DNA from: Sipunculus nudus
Taxonomy: Eukaryota > Annelida > Sipuncula > Golfingiida > Sipunculidae
Assembly (NCBI GenBank): GCA_026874595.1
Contig: CM049311.1
Span: 7,167,676-7,231,675, forward strand
Length of the DNA: 64,000 nt
Direction: 5' to 3'
Of the stretch, positions 62,301 through 63,930 are shown piece by piece; position 1 is the stretch's first letter, and each line of letters opens with the position of its first letter. The position numbers and the translations under genes are program-made. A model generated the notes under the pieces. The model was not told where the DNA came from. It saw only the letters and a list, made by a program, of their open reading frames with translations, and made no database searches.

Positions 62301-63468
62301 ATAATACATAATATTCAACCAAGACCAGAACTTACATCACATACTTTTGTACCTAGTCACTTGAACATGTTTTGAGGATCTATATTGTTGATTACCTTCA
62401 TAGTTTCTGTCACCTTCCTGGAGATCCCAGTGAGAGGCACCCATTAAATCACACCATCCTCATCAACAATGGTGAGCAACATCTCATTATTCAGCAACTA
62501 TTTGTAGATTGAAAAATTGTGATCAGATACATCTAAGGTACATGCTATTTATTCTCTAGAAATGTAAGTCCTATTCACAAGTCAGTTGTTTCCTGATAAT
62601 GCAGGGTTATACGTGTAACACTGAGGCACAAAATTACCTGTTCCACTAATAAAATTGCTTAGACGTAAATAAAGACTTTATTGATCATGAAATGAAAATG
62701 TTTTTGTTGAAATTTGTAATATGAAAGTTTTGAATAGCTCAATAAATTGAATGTCACTTCATTTGCTATGTAATGTTGTTTCTAATTATATATTATTATA
62801 TGATAACTTTGGATACATGTGTATTGTATAACCTGAACGGCTCGAACATTTTTGAGGTGGTGCACATGTACTTATTAAAAATATTGGGACTGAACTACAG
62901 TTATGATTATAACTTATTTGTGAATTAGGGATTCTGCCATGTCTGTATGGAATCCTGACCTTAGAGAGAGAGGATGACACTACAGTAAGTATTTGGTTCA
63001 TTTTATTTTGCTAAGTTTGATATCATTATCATGTAATCAGTGTTTCATGAAGCTAACAAATATGTTGTACATTTTAATTATATAAAATTTAACTTTGATT
63101 AATTTTATAATATCTTTATGTAACCATTAATAAGTGAATCTAACAATTAAAATCTCCTTTTGAATGATATGGTTATAAAAGTATTTACCTAATAGCCAAG
63201 TATCATTTCTATGTATATTATATTCTCAGGAGAACATGACAAAAAGTGTTTTTGGATCAGAGTTTTAGGGAAAGTTTGTATGTTGGATATCAAATATTTG
63301 TGCTTACAGGAGACCCCCTCTGCCAGGCTGGTCATCCAGCACTGCTTTAAGCTGCTACAGCTGCTTGCCAATGGTAACAATGTCACTCAGGAGTACGTCT
63401 TCACCCATCTCAACAACCTGCTGCAGATAAAAGGGTTTGGATCAGAGTTTGGGATGGTTCTTATTGAG
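896..63468 (+). CDS. ITPR: Inositol 1,4,5-trisphosphate receptor-like Ca2+ release channel, 29 internal exons (partial gene)
   Basis: IP3 receptors are tetrameric Ca2+ channels of the endoplasmic reticulum opened by IP3 and Ca2+. The 29 exons listed separately splice in a continuous frame of 1,015 codons. In order they give the end of the N-terminal suppressor beta-trefoil, the MIR beta-trefoil (short motifs VLRFYHKE and RIRHMTTRQYL), the armadillo/RIH part of the IP3-binding core (RQKLMR in exon 13, SRKNDFYFAK in exon 14), and the central helical regulatory region. The N-terminal exons and the C-terminal RIH-associated and channel domains are outside the window. The sequence is clearly IP3R-like rather than ryanodine-receptor-like (no SPRY or RyR repeats), but it is divergent, so it may be an invertebrate-specific paralogue rather than the orthologue of vertebrate ITPR1-3. 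All introns are GT-AG except intron 7 (GC-AG). Introns 4, 7, 13, 16, 17 and 23 are swollen by repeats and transposons. Confidence 0.88.
1721..1798 (+). CDS. ITPR: IP3R-like exon 2
   Basis: Acceptor cacag, donor gtaagt. Encodes 26 residues beginning LLHKFSNKFIHTS, the beta-trefoil segment that in vertebrate IP3Rs reads LLHLKSNKYLTV. Phase 0 to 0. Confidence 0.88.
2660..2740 (+). CDS. ITPR: IP3R-like exon 3
   Basis: Acceptor tttcag, donor gtgagt. Encodes 27 residues including QFKIRPKYKVKSEGD, equivalent to the WFYIQPFYKLRSIGD strand of the suppressor domain. Phase 0 to 0. Confidence 0.88.
2860..2957 (+). CDS. ITPR: IP3R-like exon 4
   Basis: Acceptor aacag, donor gtaggt. Encodes VRAGDQIVFESIKSPGQF..., equivalent to VVIGDKVVLNPVNAGQPL of the suppressor domain. 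Ends after two bases of a Gly codon completed by exon 5. Confidence 0.88.
2958..3166. other. Start of intron 4, no feature
   Basis: AT-rich intron sequence with nothing recognisable before the first degenerate family A repeat. Confidence 0.4.
3167..4263 (+). repeat. Degenerate family A-type repeat tract
   Basis: Begins with GCTCAGCTcACTgAAAGTCAT, a worn version of the family A 5' end. It contains two copies of the 'actggtggtgccacctgt' segment, a short CTGT-rich simple stretch near 3808-3835, and a segment (about 3780-4140) that recurs at 25690-26128. No intact 3' end is seen. Confidence 0.55.
5563..5640. repeat. Poly-G run followed by clustered GTCTAGAC palindromes
   Basis: A run of about 18 G is followed within 60 bp by several copies of GTCTAGAC/CTAGACGTCTAG-type palindromes. 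It lies at the upstream edge of the 278-bp array. Confidence 0.7.
5806..8340. repeat. 278-bp tandem array (family B core), about 9 monomers
   Basis: The landmark catctgttcatctgcc and its variants starts at 5951, 6229, 6507, 6786, 7064, 7343, 7620, 7898 and 8177, giving spacings of 277-279 bp. Each monomer holds two 'ggtgg(c/t)gccacc' palindromes. Open frames on the - strand simply repeat with the array and are not genes. Confidence 0.9.
8995..10215 (+). mobile_element. Family C Helentron-like element, copy 1
   Basis: Starts ATGCCCCCGCCACAAAGTGGC (an immediate hairpin GCCAC/GTGGC). Near the 3' end is GCGGGGGCA (10181-10189), inverse of the 5' TGCCCCCGC, then hairpin GTGTC-gttct-GACAC (10193-10207), then CTAGTT. 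This is the same layout as families A and B with unrelated sequence. It lies inside family A copy 1. Confidence 0.6.
9085..10140. repeat. 180-bp tandem array (family C core), about 5-6 monomers
   Basis: The landmark gacctacttttgacc recurs at 9181, 9360, 9540, 9720 and 9900 (the last slightly changed), about 180 bp apart. A final shorter, more diverged unit follows. Confidence 0.9.
10246..10686 (+). pseudogene. Decayed AP-endonuclease-like (LINE or Helentron EN) fragment
   Basis: One reading frame from RNDQIAVRGT to a stop at 10684 carries features of the APE-type endonuclease of non-LTR retrotransposons: GLAIYIHE, VFLYRSPACP, PTVIMGNFNID (the usual GDFN appears as GNFN) and EPTNDHGNTIELVFTN. 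It is broken by an in-frame TAG at 10399-10401 and has no start. Its place just upstream of the family A 3' end fits either an old LINE fragment or the endonuclease that some Helentrons carry. Sequence alone does not decide. Confidence 0.6.
11151..11992. other. End of intron 4, no feature
   Basis: Plain AT-rich intron sequence with a short (TA) run near 11330. The short open frames here have no recognisable content. Confidence 0.5.
11993..12077 (+). CDS. ITPR: IP3R-like exon 5
   Basis: Acceptor gacag, donor gtgagt. Completes the split Gly codon and encodes GHEVNLGVHRQGFTVVHMRHW..., the junction between the suppressor domain and the IP3-binding core. Ends in phase 0. Confidence 0.86.
12078..12889. 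other. Intron 5, no feature
   Basis: AT-rich intron with no repeat family or open frame I recognise. Confidence 0.5.
12890..12977 (+). CDS. ITPR: IP3R-like exon 6 (MIR)
   Basis: Acceptor gacag, donor gtaggt. Encodes GGSVLRFYHKEIGAYLTAEG..., the first MIR strand set (GDVVRLFHAEQEKFLT in vertebrates). Ends one base into a codon. Confidence 0.9.
12978..14119. other. Intron 6, no feature
   Basis: AT-rich intron. Short overlapping open frames near 13226-13591 lack any family signature. Confidence 0.5.
14120..14227 (+). CDS. ITPR: IP3R-like exon 7 (MIR, IP3-contact loop)
   Basis: Acceptor aacag, donor gcaagt (GC type). Encodes VHLRIRRVDQ... to VYWQIEAEDGPLHG. The Arg at 14128-14130 aligns with R265 of vertebrate IP3R1, but the following TTGR contacts are not kept and the loop to the Trp is about 5 residues longer. 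The split Gly codon joins exon 8 in frame. Confidence 0.88.
14339..15146 (+). mobile_element. Family C Helentron-like element, copy 2
   Basis: Same start (ATGCCCCCGCCACAAGGTGGC) and a worn 3' end (TTCGTGTCATTCCAACAGATTTAGTT). It has about 4 diverged monomers, seen from the 'gacctac..ttgac' landmarks near 14520, 14696, 14857 and 15031. It is shorter and older-looking than copy 1. Confidence 0.6.
15147..15832. other. Part of intron 7, no feature
   Basis: AT-rich intron sequence with no recognised repeat. Confidence 0.45.
15833..15922 (+). repeat. Family A fragment, left of Gypsy insertion
   Basis: Worn family A 5' sequence (gctatagtgatgggtcattgtcc..., aaatcgtaaccataagggctag). It continues after the Gypsy element at 25514 (aggatcatgaatcc...), matching the intact arrangement 'aaatcgtaaccactggacctagaatcttg' at about 46741. 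Confidence 0.65.
15923..17312 (+). repeat. Gypsy 5' LTR
   Basis: 1,390 bp, TG...CA ends, identical in length to the 3' LTR at 24124-25513. Differences seen: A at 16049 against C at 24250, plus one base in the CTCTCATGATG/CTCTCATGCTG stretch and one in GTGTGAAGG/GTGTGCAGG. Confidence 0.95.
17239..17255 (+). promoter_or_regulatory. Gypsy LTR TATA-like box and adjacent AATAAA
   Basis: TATATAAG at 17239-17246 is followed by AATAAA at 17250-17255. The same pair is in the 3' LTR. They would serve transcription start and polyadenylation; the assignment is by motif only. Confidence 0.5.
17319..17334 (+). other. Putative primer-binding site of Gypsy element
   Basis: TGGTGGCAGCGGATGG starts 6 bp after the LTR end. 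It matches the complement of the initiator tRNA-Met 3' end (recalled as TGGTAGCAGAGGATGG) at 14 of 16 positions. The tRNA identity is tentative; the position is as expected. Confidence 0.5.
17335..18739 (+). other. Gypsy leader between primer site and gag
   Basis: About 1.4 kb without a convincing reading frame. An ATG at 17312 opens an 84-codon frame across the primer site, but it has no recognisable content. Such a long leader is unusual for Ty3/Gypsy and may hold packaging or regulatory sequence. Confidence 0.5.
18740..23818 (+). CDS. gag-pol: Gypsy gag-pol polyprotein
   Basis: Single frame of 1,692 residues giving the capsid and enzymes needed for retrotransposition. I chose the ATG at 18740; the open frame extends 9 codons upstream only to a GTG. 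Order: coiled-coil-rich N-terminus and gag (FSGDPSKLDDWI...); zinc knuckle C299-C302-H307-C312; aspartic protease with DTG at 379-381 and a later GLLGTNVL; reverse transcriptase with the YLDD box at 812-815; RNase H beginning around ETDAS (Asp 974); integrase with a zinc-binding H1237/H1242/C1272/C1275 set and catalytic D1302, D1361 and E1397 (35 residues between the last two). A GPVKWV stretch near the C-terminus resembles a GPY/F module. There is no chromodomain and no env. Gag and pol are fused in one frame, with no frameshift or stop between them. No broken motif was seen, so it may be active. Confidence 0.95.
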   Translation: MGEELEALRHRLEQLQARLDQGVSVGAQASPPAAPPAVRVVYAHRKLPSFSGDPSKLDDWILEARGAVRSQGLEGRDATDFLMSYLEGAAKNEVRYAEVRDPDQMFELLEDAFGEKKSASEILDLFYNRKQGGKESLRDFSHGLIALAERALKKDPGCIVNKDHTLRDRFVEKIRDKVLRRDLKREIKRNPDVTFQEIRHEAIAWSEDDDVQSKASTQVVSADTTEQTPRSFGMSAAVAGQLEQLRQEQATLRTMLEKSQQQQAALVRQNQDLLKVLQGKREPLPRTGGYSSGARGVRCYSCQEYGHIRRDCPKRNQTPTQEEEIPVAAVSTGSPNIDTQQVVGENSSDSRMELMRKTIGGRAVTCAKIGGLEIQCLVDTGSQVSTVSEEFYREHLDGHLLETHGWLTLNAANGLDIPYLGLLVLPVEIEGVELADVGILVMKDTPEVKEKREAVPGLLGTNVLKQLPSFREAVCIDSQNCSVPAEMTAKFVRVAELSEVLVPSNSICDVRITIPKVDGAVLVEPLQQLVQGGLQLTPTLVEGGEGPLRIPAVNFSSSDVVLKPKFRVGTVCKVNPIDRGIDIDVVMDKHELRVSVPADSGQKSTQLPTVDLSRFEGTIEEREQVEDMLRRNADVFVAEGELLPATPSIQHPIRTTDDTPTQEPYRRIPPQLIDGVREHLKDLLRKGIIVESASEYASPVVIVRKRSGEIRLCVDYRRLNRKVKRDVFPLPRIEESLDALSNAQYFSTLDLASAYHQVEVVPEDRPKTAFTTPMGLFEFVRMPFGLSNSPSTWQRLMSRVFRDDMFNILLVYLDDIIVFSSSISEHIQRLETVFNRLRTHGLKLKGEKCSFFCKKVKFLGHIVSPEGVATDPDKLRAVVDWPTPRTLKELCRFLGFSSYYRRFVQGFARMAAPLHRLVSKAMEKQKGQRSKSVRIIDLWGLEHQEAFEKLKAALTHPPLLSYPDFGQPFTLETDASLQGLGAVLSQERDGRKCVIAYASRGLRGTERDPGQYSSKRLELIALKWAICDKFREYLQYGTFTVLTDNNPLTYLLTKTKLPAVEQRWAAALAAFNFNIQYRSGRRNASADALSRQEERPWDIEQRVQQTLGDIAEMTSVPHELCSAALDLSEEQVDQPRELFQEEVATCLPSLSSETVAMMQVRDPDVGKVLGYWLKGQKPKLHVRKQESIPVQLMIRQWSRLGTQDGILYRRVRDPLLGEIKQIVLPASLQSDVLRAMHDQHGHQGVERTEAMVRAKYYFPKMSTFIKDWIENCDRCILAKHRKVRTPLGSLLATRPLELVCMDFTLLERSRDGRENVLVLTDAFTKWVVAIPTKDQSATTVAKCLVKEWFYSYGPCMRLHSDQGRSFEAKVVQELCRLYGVQRSHTTRYHPAGNGQVERFNRTMHDLLRTLPPHQKVRWTEHLSELVFVYNTTPHSSTGYSPFYLLFGRDPKLPADFHLGLTLESDDLVRSQIDWVVIHQQRLQEAYRHVTERLQQAAAARKQVYNRKAKEAPLSLGSRVYLQQFMKGRSKIQDSYGSKVFKVIDQRGDQDVYKIEPADGFGPVKWVNRCQLRICPEPRDLQQPITLPEWQGRDVDERILDTVSEEEELDGTLLITENPAPGRSDRDPVRLPDRGQAHIEHPSVVHRNIEPVRRTTRPTAGMHSNVHHLPRSLAHPRVEYVNIEHNHKETTVL
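23819..24123 (+). other. Gypsy 3' untranslated region with polypurine tract
   Basis: About 305 bp with no coding content, ending in AAAAAGGAGGGG (about 24108-24119), the polypurine tract that primes plus-strand synthesis, four bases before the 3' LTR. Confidence 0.75.
24124..25513 (+). repeat. Gypsy 3' LTR
   Basis: 1,390 bp, near-identical to 15923-17312. It carries the same TATATAAG and AATAAA pair near 25440-25456 and ends GTTACA before the CTAG target duplicate. Confidence 0.95.
25514..26493 (+). repeat. Family A remnant, right of Gypsy insertion, with AGGTCA-rich repeats
   Basis: Continues the family A copy cut by Gypsy. It contains about three degenerate units with 'aggtcaaggtcacagga.cca/t..ctt' and 'aaaccttccatctttc.catat', also present at 3780-4140. 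It is interrupted by an LTR/primer-site fragment at 26129-26350. Confidence 0.55.
26129..26350 (+). mobile_element. LTR plus tRNA-Leu primer-site fragment of another retrotransposon
   Basis: About 194 bp ending ...CTCTACA and containing AATAAA (in 'gtaataaacaag'). It is followed directly at 26323 by TGGTGTCAGAAGTGGGATTC and further bases, complementary for about 28 nt to a tRNA-Leu 3' end including CCA and T-arm. The pattern is a 5' LTR plus primer-binding site cut off soon after. The left edge is uncertain. Size and primer resemble Steamer-like Ty3 elements of bivalves (from memory). Confidence 0.5.
26494..26796 (+). mobile_element. Short family A copy (about 0.3 kb)
   Basis: Starts AGCTCAGCTGA after TTTT. 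Ends CAGCTGAG...CGACCCATGGGTCACTTGTT with the family A hairpin. It lies just after a 'ggtggcgctacctgtact' segment, so it probably inserted into another family A repeat. It is non-autonomous, with no coding content. Confidence 0.65.
27003..27148 (+). CDS. ITPR: IP3R-like exon 8 (MIR)
   Basis: Acceptor tccag, donor gtgagc. Encodes GDTVSWQQQVRIRHMTTRQ... through DPNTVFCLHPVVD, a MIR segment equivalent to FRFKHLATGHYLAAE...IFELDPT. Phase 2 in, 0 out. It carries on from exon 7 across a 12.8-kb intron. Confidence 0.9.
27149..28839. other. Intron 8, with a degenerate TTAGCA-type repeat tract
   Basis: No gene. From about 27600 to 27960 it holds irregular repeats of 'ttagcaactacttgaaa/cttagcagttacttgaga', not a clean tandem array. 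The rest is AT-rich without recognised content; the open frame at 28109-28357 is not supported. Confidence 0.5.
28840..28918 (+). CDS. ITPR: IP3R-like exon 9 (MIR)
   Basis: Acceptor aaaag, donor gttagg. Encodes ESDKVTFDSYCRVEHVLTGY..., equivalent to [21 protein letters not shown]. Ends one base into a codon. Confidence 0.88.
28919..29559. repeat. Intron 9 with (AT)n microsatellite
   Basis: Contains an uninterrupted (AT)n run at about 29297-29341 beside a short (CA)n run. Nothing else recognised. Confidence 0.8.
29560..29651 (+). CDS. ITPR: IP3R-like exon 10
   Basis: Acceptor ttaag, donor gttggt. Encodes DKEFVRNDQRSDAVGSQ..., the variable loop closing the MIR region. Ends in phase 0. Confidence 0.82.
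29652..30243. other. Intron 10, no feature
   Basis: AT-rich intron with nothing recognised. Confidence 0.5.
30244..30369 (+). CDS. ITPR: IP3R-like exon 11
   Basis: Acceptor aacag, donor gtgagt. 42 codons including AEAVQKYDDAFTLQMV, equivalent to the vertebrate KEDKEAFAIVPV segment at the MIR/armadillo junction, then the first helix (VPLIQAIQDL). Phase 0 to 0. Confidence 0.9.
30370..31255. other. Intron 11, no feature
   Basis: AT-rich intron with a poly-A run at about 31149-31162. No repeat family recognised. Confidence 0.5.
31256..31303 (+). CDS. ITPR: IP3R-like exon 12 (48-nt microexon)
   Basis: Acceptor ttcag, donor gtaaaa. Encodes TDDHEIISRRLQKLQK, aligning with the short helical stretch ...NERRSVTKLLEDL ahead of the IP3-core armadillo. 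Keeps frame between exons 11 and 13. Confidence 0.8.
31418..31690. mobile_element. piggyBac-type MITE, copy 1
   Basis: Bounded by TTAA. 5' end TTAACCTTTACTG, 3' end AGTAAAGGGTTAA, so the ends are inverse repeats with a TTAA target, as in piggyBac-derived MITEs. About 273 bp, no coding content. A related copy lies at 54610-54842. Confidence 0.7.
31691..32429. other. End of intron 12, no feature
   Basis: AT-rich intron. The open frame at 32045-32260 shows no family content. Confidence 0.5.
32430..32510 (+). CDS. ITPR: IP3R-like exon 13 (IP3-binding core)
   Basis: Acceptor tgcag, donor gtctgg (weak). Encodes ALQELMDFLIIDGTPVKKR then QKLMRNLR. RQKLMR is the conserved IP3-core motif: residues aligned with K508 (32490-32492) and R511 (32499-32501) are kept, and R504 is Lys. 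Confidence 0.9.
32511..32980. other. Intron 13, part left of BEL element
   Basis: AT-rich intron ending in GTATA, the left copy of the BEL target duplication. Nothing else recognised. Confidence 0.5.
32981..33859 (-). repeat. BEL 3' LTR
   Basis: Left-hand LTR, downstream for the - strand element. AATAAA on the - strand (33033-33038) is a likely polyadenylation signal. A short purine run GGGGAG lies just inside it (33860-33865, - strand) as a poor polypurine tract. Confidence 0.93.
33981..39833 (-). pseudogene. gag-pol: BEL/Pao gag-pol polyprotein with two in-frame stops
   Basis: One frame of 1,951 codons runs from the ATG at 39833 to the stop at 33981, cut by TGA at 39378-39380 and TAA at 36468-36470; there is no frameshift. 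The first piece (151 codons) is a charged, coiled-coil-like gag N-terminus ending in a Ser/Lys tail. The second (969 codons) has the BEL gag domain (DUF1759-like, FDEYPGHYKAWKGTF), CCHC knuckles (CFRCCDTTEHMSREC, CSICNSDTH), the protease region (AILDDQSNRSLAS near 37871-37900), and reverse transcriptase up to YVDD (36558-36569). The third (818 codons) has the Pao A17/RNase H region (FDPIGFLAP, FSDASEKAIAAVAY), integrase zinc site (HEQIKHQGRH...CVKC), catalytic Asp (34863-34865), Asp (34662-34664) and Glu (34512-34514), and the BEL C-terminal domain (RWRNEYL...GDVVLLRD). The TAA falls inside the reverse transcriptase and should inactivate it. The TGA at the gag edge could be damage or read-through. 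Confidence 0.92.
39834..39948 (-). other. BEL leader between 5' LTR and gag
   Basis: About 115 bp. I could not assign a tRNA primer site. A 10-bp stretch TTAACGGCAC (read on the - strand) is shared, in inverse orientation, with the outer LTR edge. Confidence 0.5.
39949..40828 (-). repeat. BEL 5' LTR
   Basis: Right-hand LTR, upstream for the - strand element. TATATAAA on the - strand (40450-40457) is a likely TATA box. Confidence 0.93.
40962..41150 (+). CDS. ITPR: IP3R-like exon 14 (IP3-binding core)
   Basis: Acceptor tctag, donor gtgagt. 63 codons, VADLCVEFLQKPVPDH... to FFQTQYAVR. SRKNDFYFAKY matches vertebrate YRKNQEYIAKQ: residues aligned with R568 (41088-41090) and K569 (41091-41093) are kept, and Y567 is Ser. 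It resumes the frame after the BEL-bearing intron. Confidence 0.92.
41151..41603. other. Intron 14, no feature
   Basis: AT-rich intron with nothing recognised. Confidence 0.5.
41604..41726 (+). CDS. ITPR: IP3R-like exon 15
   Basis: Acceptor atcag, donor gtaaga. Encodes GSIGLKAVTMITELTRDHW..., equivalent to the vertebrate [22 protein letters not shown] helix pair. Phase 0 to 0. Confidence 0.9.
41727..42388. other. Intron 15, no feature
   Basis: AT-rich intron with nothing recognised. Confidence 0.5.
42389..42493 (+). CDS. ITPR: IP3R-like exon 16
   Basis: Acceptor tgtag, donor gtaaag. Encodes DYQYLDLLGVLCVCDDIAVP..., matching [20 protein letters not shown] of vertebrate receptors. Phase 0 to 0. 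Confidence 0.9.
42983..45582 (+). mobile_element. Family B Helentron-like element, copy 2
   Basis: Starts AGCGAACCTGTGAGC after TTTTTT. Ends CACAGGTTCACATTAGGCCTGTAGGCCTTGTT with the same hairpin as copy 1. The GCGAACCTGTG start and the GCACAGGTTCAC end are inverse (one mismatch). The interior holds worn monomers, including ggtggcgccacc at about 43397, but not the regular 278-bp array of copy 1. It lies in intron 16. Open frames at 43588-43821 and 44699-45136 follow the repeat and are not called. Confidence 0.65.
45763..45888 (+). CDS. ITPR: IP3R-like exon 17
   Basis: Acceptor cacag, donor gtatta. 42 codons with NNWVYVSMKDKES..., equivalent to the vertebrate EEEVWLFWRDSNKEI strand after the IP3-binding core. 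Phase 0 to 0. Confidence 0.88.
45889..46643. other. Start of intron 17, no supported gene
   Basis: Less AT-rich than its surroundings. An open frame of 110 codons at 46286-46618 has no recognised domain, start context or neighbour, so I leave it uncalled. Confidence 0.45.
46740..47712. repeat. 338-bp tandem array, left block (about 3 monomers)
   Basis: The landmark gtgaacatctgttaacaggg starts at 47055 and 47391 (336 bp apart). Each monomer runs from 'aaatcgta..gactggacctagaatctt' to 'ggtggcgccacctgtatttttc'. Confidence 0.88.
47755..47826. repeat. (TCCG)n/(TCTG)n simple repeat
   Basis: Tetranucleotide run just inside the family A 5' end. Similar but shorter runs follow the 5' ends at 4264 and 46644, so it belongs to the family. 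Confidence 0.85.
47880..49090. repeat. About 680-bp imperfect tandem duplication inside family A
   Basis: 'agatgtcccca.aatctcctaccat.cc.aaaattggg' at about 47888 recurs at about 48571, and 'ggtaccttaaattttg.ccaac' at about 48309 recurs near 48990. Two diverged copies. Confidence 0.7.
49091..50820. other. AT-rich interior of inner family A copy, no gene
   Basis: Includes a poly-C run at about 49259-49272 and long A/T-rich stretches. I see no coding similarity; the open frame at 49744-50082 is low complexity. Confidence 0.5.
50855..54335. repeat. 338-bp tandem array, right block (about 10 monomers)
   Basis: The landmark gtgaacatctgttaacaggg starts at 50870, 51211, 51548, 51898, 52234, 52572 and 52805. 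Spacings are 341, 337, 350, 336, 338, then 233 (an internal deletion). From about 53100 monomers diverge (ggttatctgtcaacagg...). A poly-C run lies at 51699-51713. Short - strand open frames repeat with the array. Confidence 0.9.
54471..54554 (+). CDS. ITPR: IP3R-like exon 18
   Basis: Acceptor ttcag, donor gtaagt. Encodes DTDSESGTDFDKVKFLECQL..., equivalent to SYYRYQLNLFARMC in vertebrates. Phase 0 to 0. Confidence 0.88.
54610..54842. mobile_element. piggyBac-type MITE, copy 2
   Basis: TTAACCTTTTCCTG start, CAGTAAAGGGTTAA end, TTAA on both sides, and about 233 bp with an interior related to 31418-31690 (for example 'aaattttcaacagtt' and 'agagaatcta'). Confidence 0.7.
54843..55104. other. End of intron 18, no feature
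   Basis: AT-rich intron. Confidence 0.5.
55105..55237 (+). CDS. ITPR: IP3R-like exon 19
   Basis: Acceptor tacag, donor gtgtgt. Encodes GRNSFAINTIAKTLKYLTW... to LRAKYCKLII, matching DRQYLAINEISGQL...LPYDLRASFCRLM. Ends one base into a codon. Confidence 0.92.
55238..55892. other. Intron 19, no feature
   Basis: AT-rich with a short (TA)n run at about 55447-55462. Confidence 0.5.
55893..56005 (+). CDS. ITPR: IP3R-like exon 20
   Basis: Acceptor tacag, donor gtaggc. Encodes NLFVDIEGHYPILEYPNLSF..., the segment after the HMHVDRDP stretch of vertebrate IP3Rs. Phase 2 in, 0 out. Confidence 0.88.
56006..56524. other. Intron 20, no feature
   Basis: No recognised repeat or gene. Confidence 0.5.
56525..56641 (+). 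CDS. ITPR: IP3R-like exon 21
   Basis: Acceptor gacag, donor gtgagt. 39 codons, VDDEELLRFQQLHDWLTGFL..., aligned with the region around vertebrate FAQTMEFVEEYL. Phase 0 to 0. Confidence 0.85.
56642..57486. other. Intron 21, no supported gene
   Basis: A less AT-rich patch at 57090-57380 gives overlapping open frames on both strands without family content. A CTCF-like 13-mer lies at 57368-57380. Confidence 0.45.
57487..57634 (+). CDS. ITPR: IP3R-like exon 22
   Basis: Acceptor tccag, donor gtcagc. Encodes VLQLVHHLVQFGYYGDVDDI..., matching [24 protein letters not shown]. Ends one base into a codon. Confidence 0.9.
57635..57958. other. Intron 22, no feature
   Basis: AT-rich intron. Confidence 0.5.
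57959..58052 (+). CDS. ITPR: IP3R-like exon 23
   Basis: Acceptor ttcag, donor gtttgt. Encodes DKEDDSLEARYQKGERYLKN..., a charged linker before the next helical repeat. Ends two bases into a codon that exon 24 completes. Confidence 0.8.
58053..58639. other. Start of intron 23, no supported gene
   Basis: Open frames on both strands at about 58166-58600 have no recognised domains. Confidence 0.4.
58640..59750. repeat. Family D tandem repeat, about 2.5 monomers of about 340 bp
   Basis: The landmarks 'acaaaatcttaaatat' (about 58889 and 59225) and 'gagcattataagtaaaaaa' (about 59063 and 59398) repeat with a spacing of about 335 bp. It contains ggtggcgccacc at about 59317 and ends near a poly-G run at 59730. 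Ends like those of families A-C were not recognised. Confidence 0.65.
59972..60059 (+). CDS. ITPR: IP3R-like exon 24
   Basis: Acceptor ggcag, donor gtttgt. Encodes STKRKALSEVENVIEATAYL..., equivalent to [20 protein letters not shown]. Phase 1 in, 0 out. Confidence 0.9.
60060..60750. other. Intron 24 with poly-G run
   Basis: A G-rich run (ggtgggggtggggggg...) at about 60410-60433. An ATG frame across it is low complexity. Nothing else recognised. Confidence 0.5.
60751..60858 (+). CDS. ITPR: IP3R-like exon 25
   Basis: Acceptor gacag, donor gtaggt. Encodes DLSNYQYDKMVNKSMMLLNK..., matching [22 protein letters not shown]. Phase 0 to 0. Confidence 0.9.
60859..61529. other. Intron 25, no feature
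   Basis: AT-rich intron. Confidence 0.5.
61530..61666 (+). CDS. ITPR: IP3R-like exon 26
   Basis: Acceptor cccag, donor gtaatt. Encodes VLLTDKSREVYRYVWQHMPQ..., equivalent to [20 protein letters not shown]. Ends two bases into a codon. Confidence 0.9.
61667..62403. other. Intron 26, no feature
   Basis: AT-rich intron. Confidence 0.5.
62404..62471 (+). CDS. ITPR: IP3R-like exon 27
   Basis: Acceptor catag, donor gtgagc. Encodes SFCHLPGDPSERHPLNHTIL..., a short exon split by phase at both ends (1 in, 1 out). Both joins keep frame. Confidence 0.8.
62472..62928. other. Intron 27, no feature
   Basis: AT-rich intron. Confidence 0.5.
62929..62984 (+). CDS. ITPR: IP3R-like exon 28
   Basis: Acceptor attag, donor gtaagt. 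Encodes GILPCLYGILTLEREDDTT, matching the vertebrate AHAVVLDLLQIPYDK helix. Phase 2 in, 0 out. Confidence 0.87.
62985..63309. other. Intron 28
   Basis: AT-rich intron. Contains a 15-base copy of exon 29 sequence (see findings). Confidence 0.5.
63310..63468 (+). CDS. ITPR: IP3R-like exon 29 (last in window)
   Basis: Acceptor tacag, donor gtaaag. 53 codons, ETPSARLVIQHCFKLLQLLA... to FGMVLIE, matching [33 protein letters not shown]. Ends in phase 0; the gene continues beyond the window. Confidence 0.92.
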
Positions 63469-63609
63469 GTAAAGTACACAGAGTTTTTTTTCAAGTCAGA
63501 CTTGTGCCTTTCTATATAATTTTTATATTATTCTTTTGGACTACTTCTTAAGGCTGAGATCTCCTATGTTTAGTATATTTATTGAATGATAGTGGTTGGA
63601 AATAATAAC

Positions 63610-63930
63610 CTATCCCTTACGAAAATGGAAAGTACTCACATATATGTGCCTTATATGCCCCTTATAAGGGCCTTATATGTCCCTTATATTTCCCATATAA
63701 GTGCTGTGTATGTGAGTTATATGTATATTGCAGCTATATGTTTAGTCAGGCATTGTTATAAGTGAGTTATAAGGGAGTTGTATGTTTGTTATATGTCAGT
63801 TATAAGGGAGTTGCACATGAGGCCATTCTGTACATTTCATTTATATGTGACTTGTATGGGAGATATAAGGGAGGTGAACGTGAAGGGGTTCTGTATATGT
63901 CAGTTATATGTCAGTTATAAGTTTATTTAC
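63610..63930. repeat. Degenerate TTATATG/TTATAAGGG minisatellite
   Basis: Many imperfect units of 10-20 bp such as ccttatatg, ttataaggg, gttatatgt and agttataagg, without a fixed period. Includes CCTTATAAGG at about 63661. Confidence 0.75.

Noticed and set aside
896-63468. Ryanodine receptor as the host gene
   Set aside because: Domain order and spacing match the IP3R N-terminal half. RQKLMR and SRKN core motifs are present and no SPRY or RyR repeats were seen.
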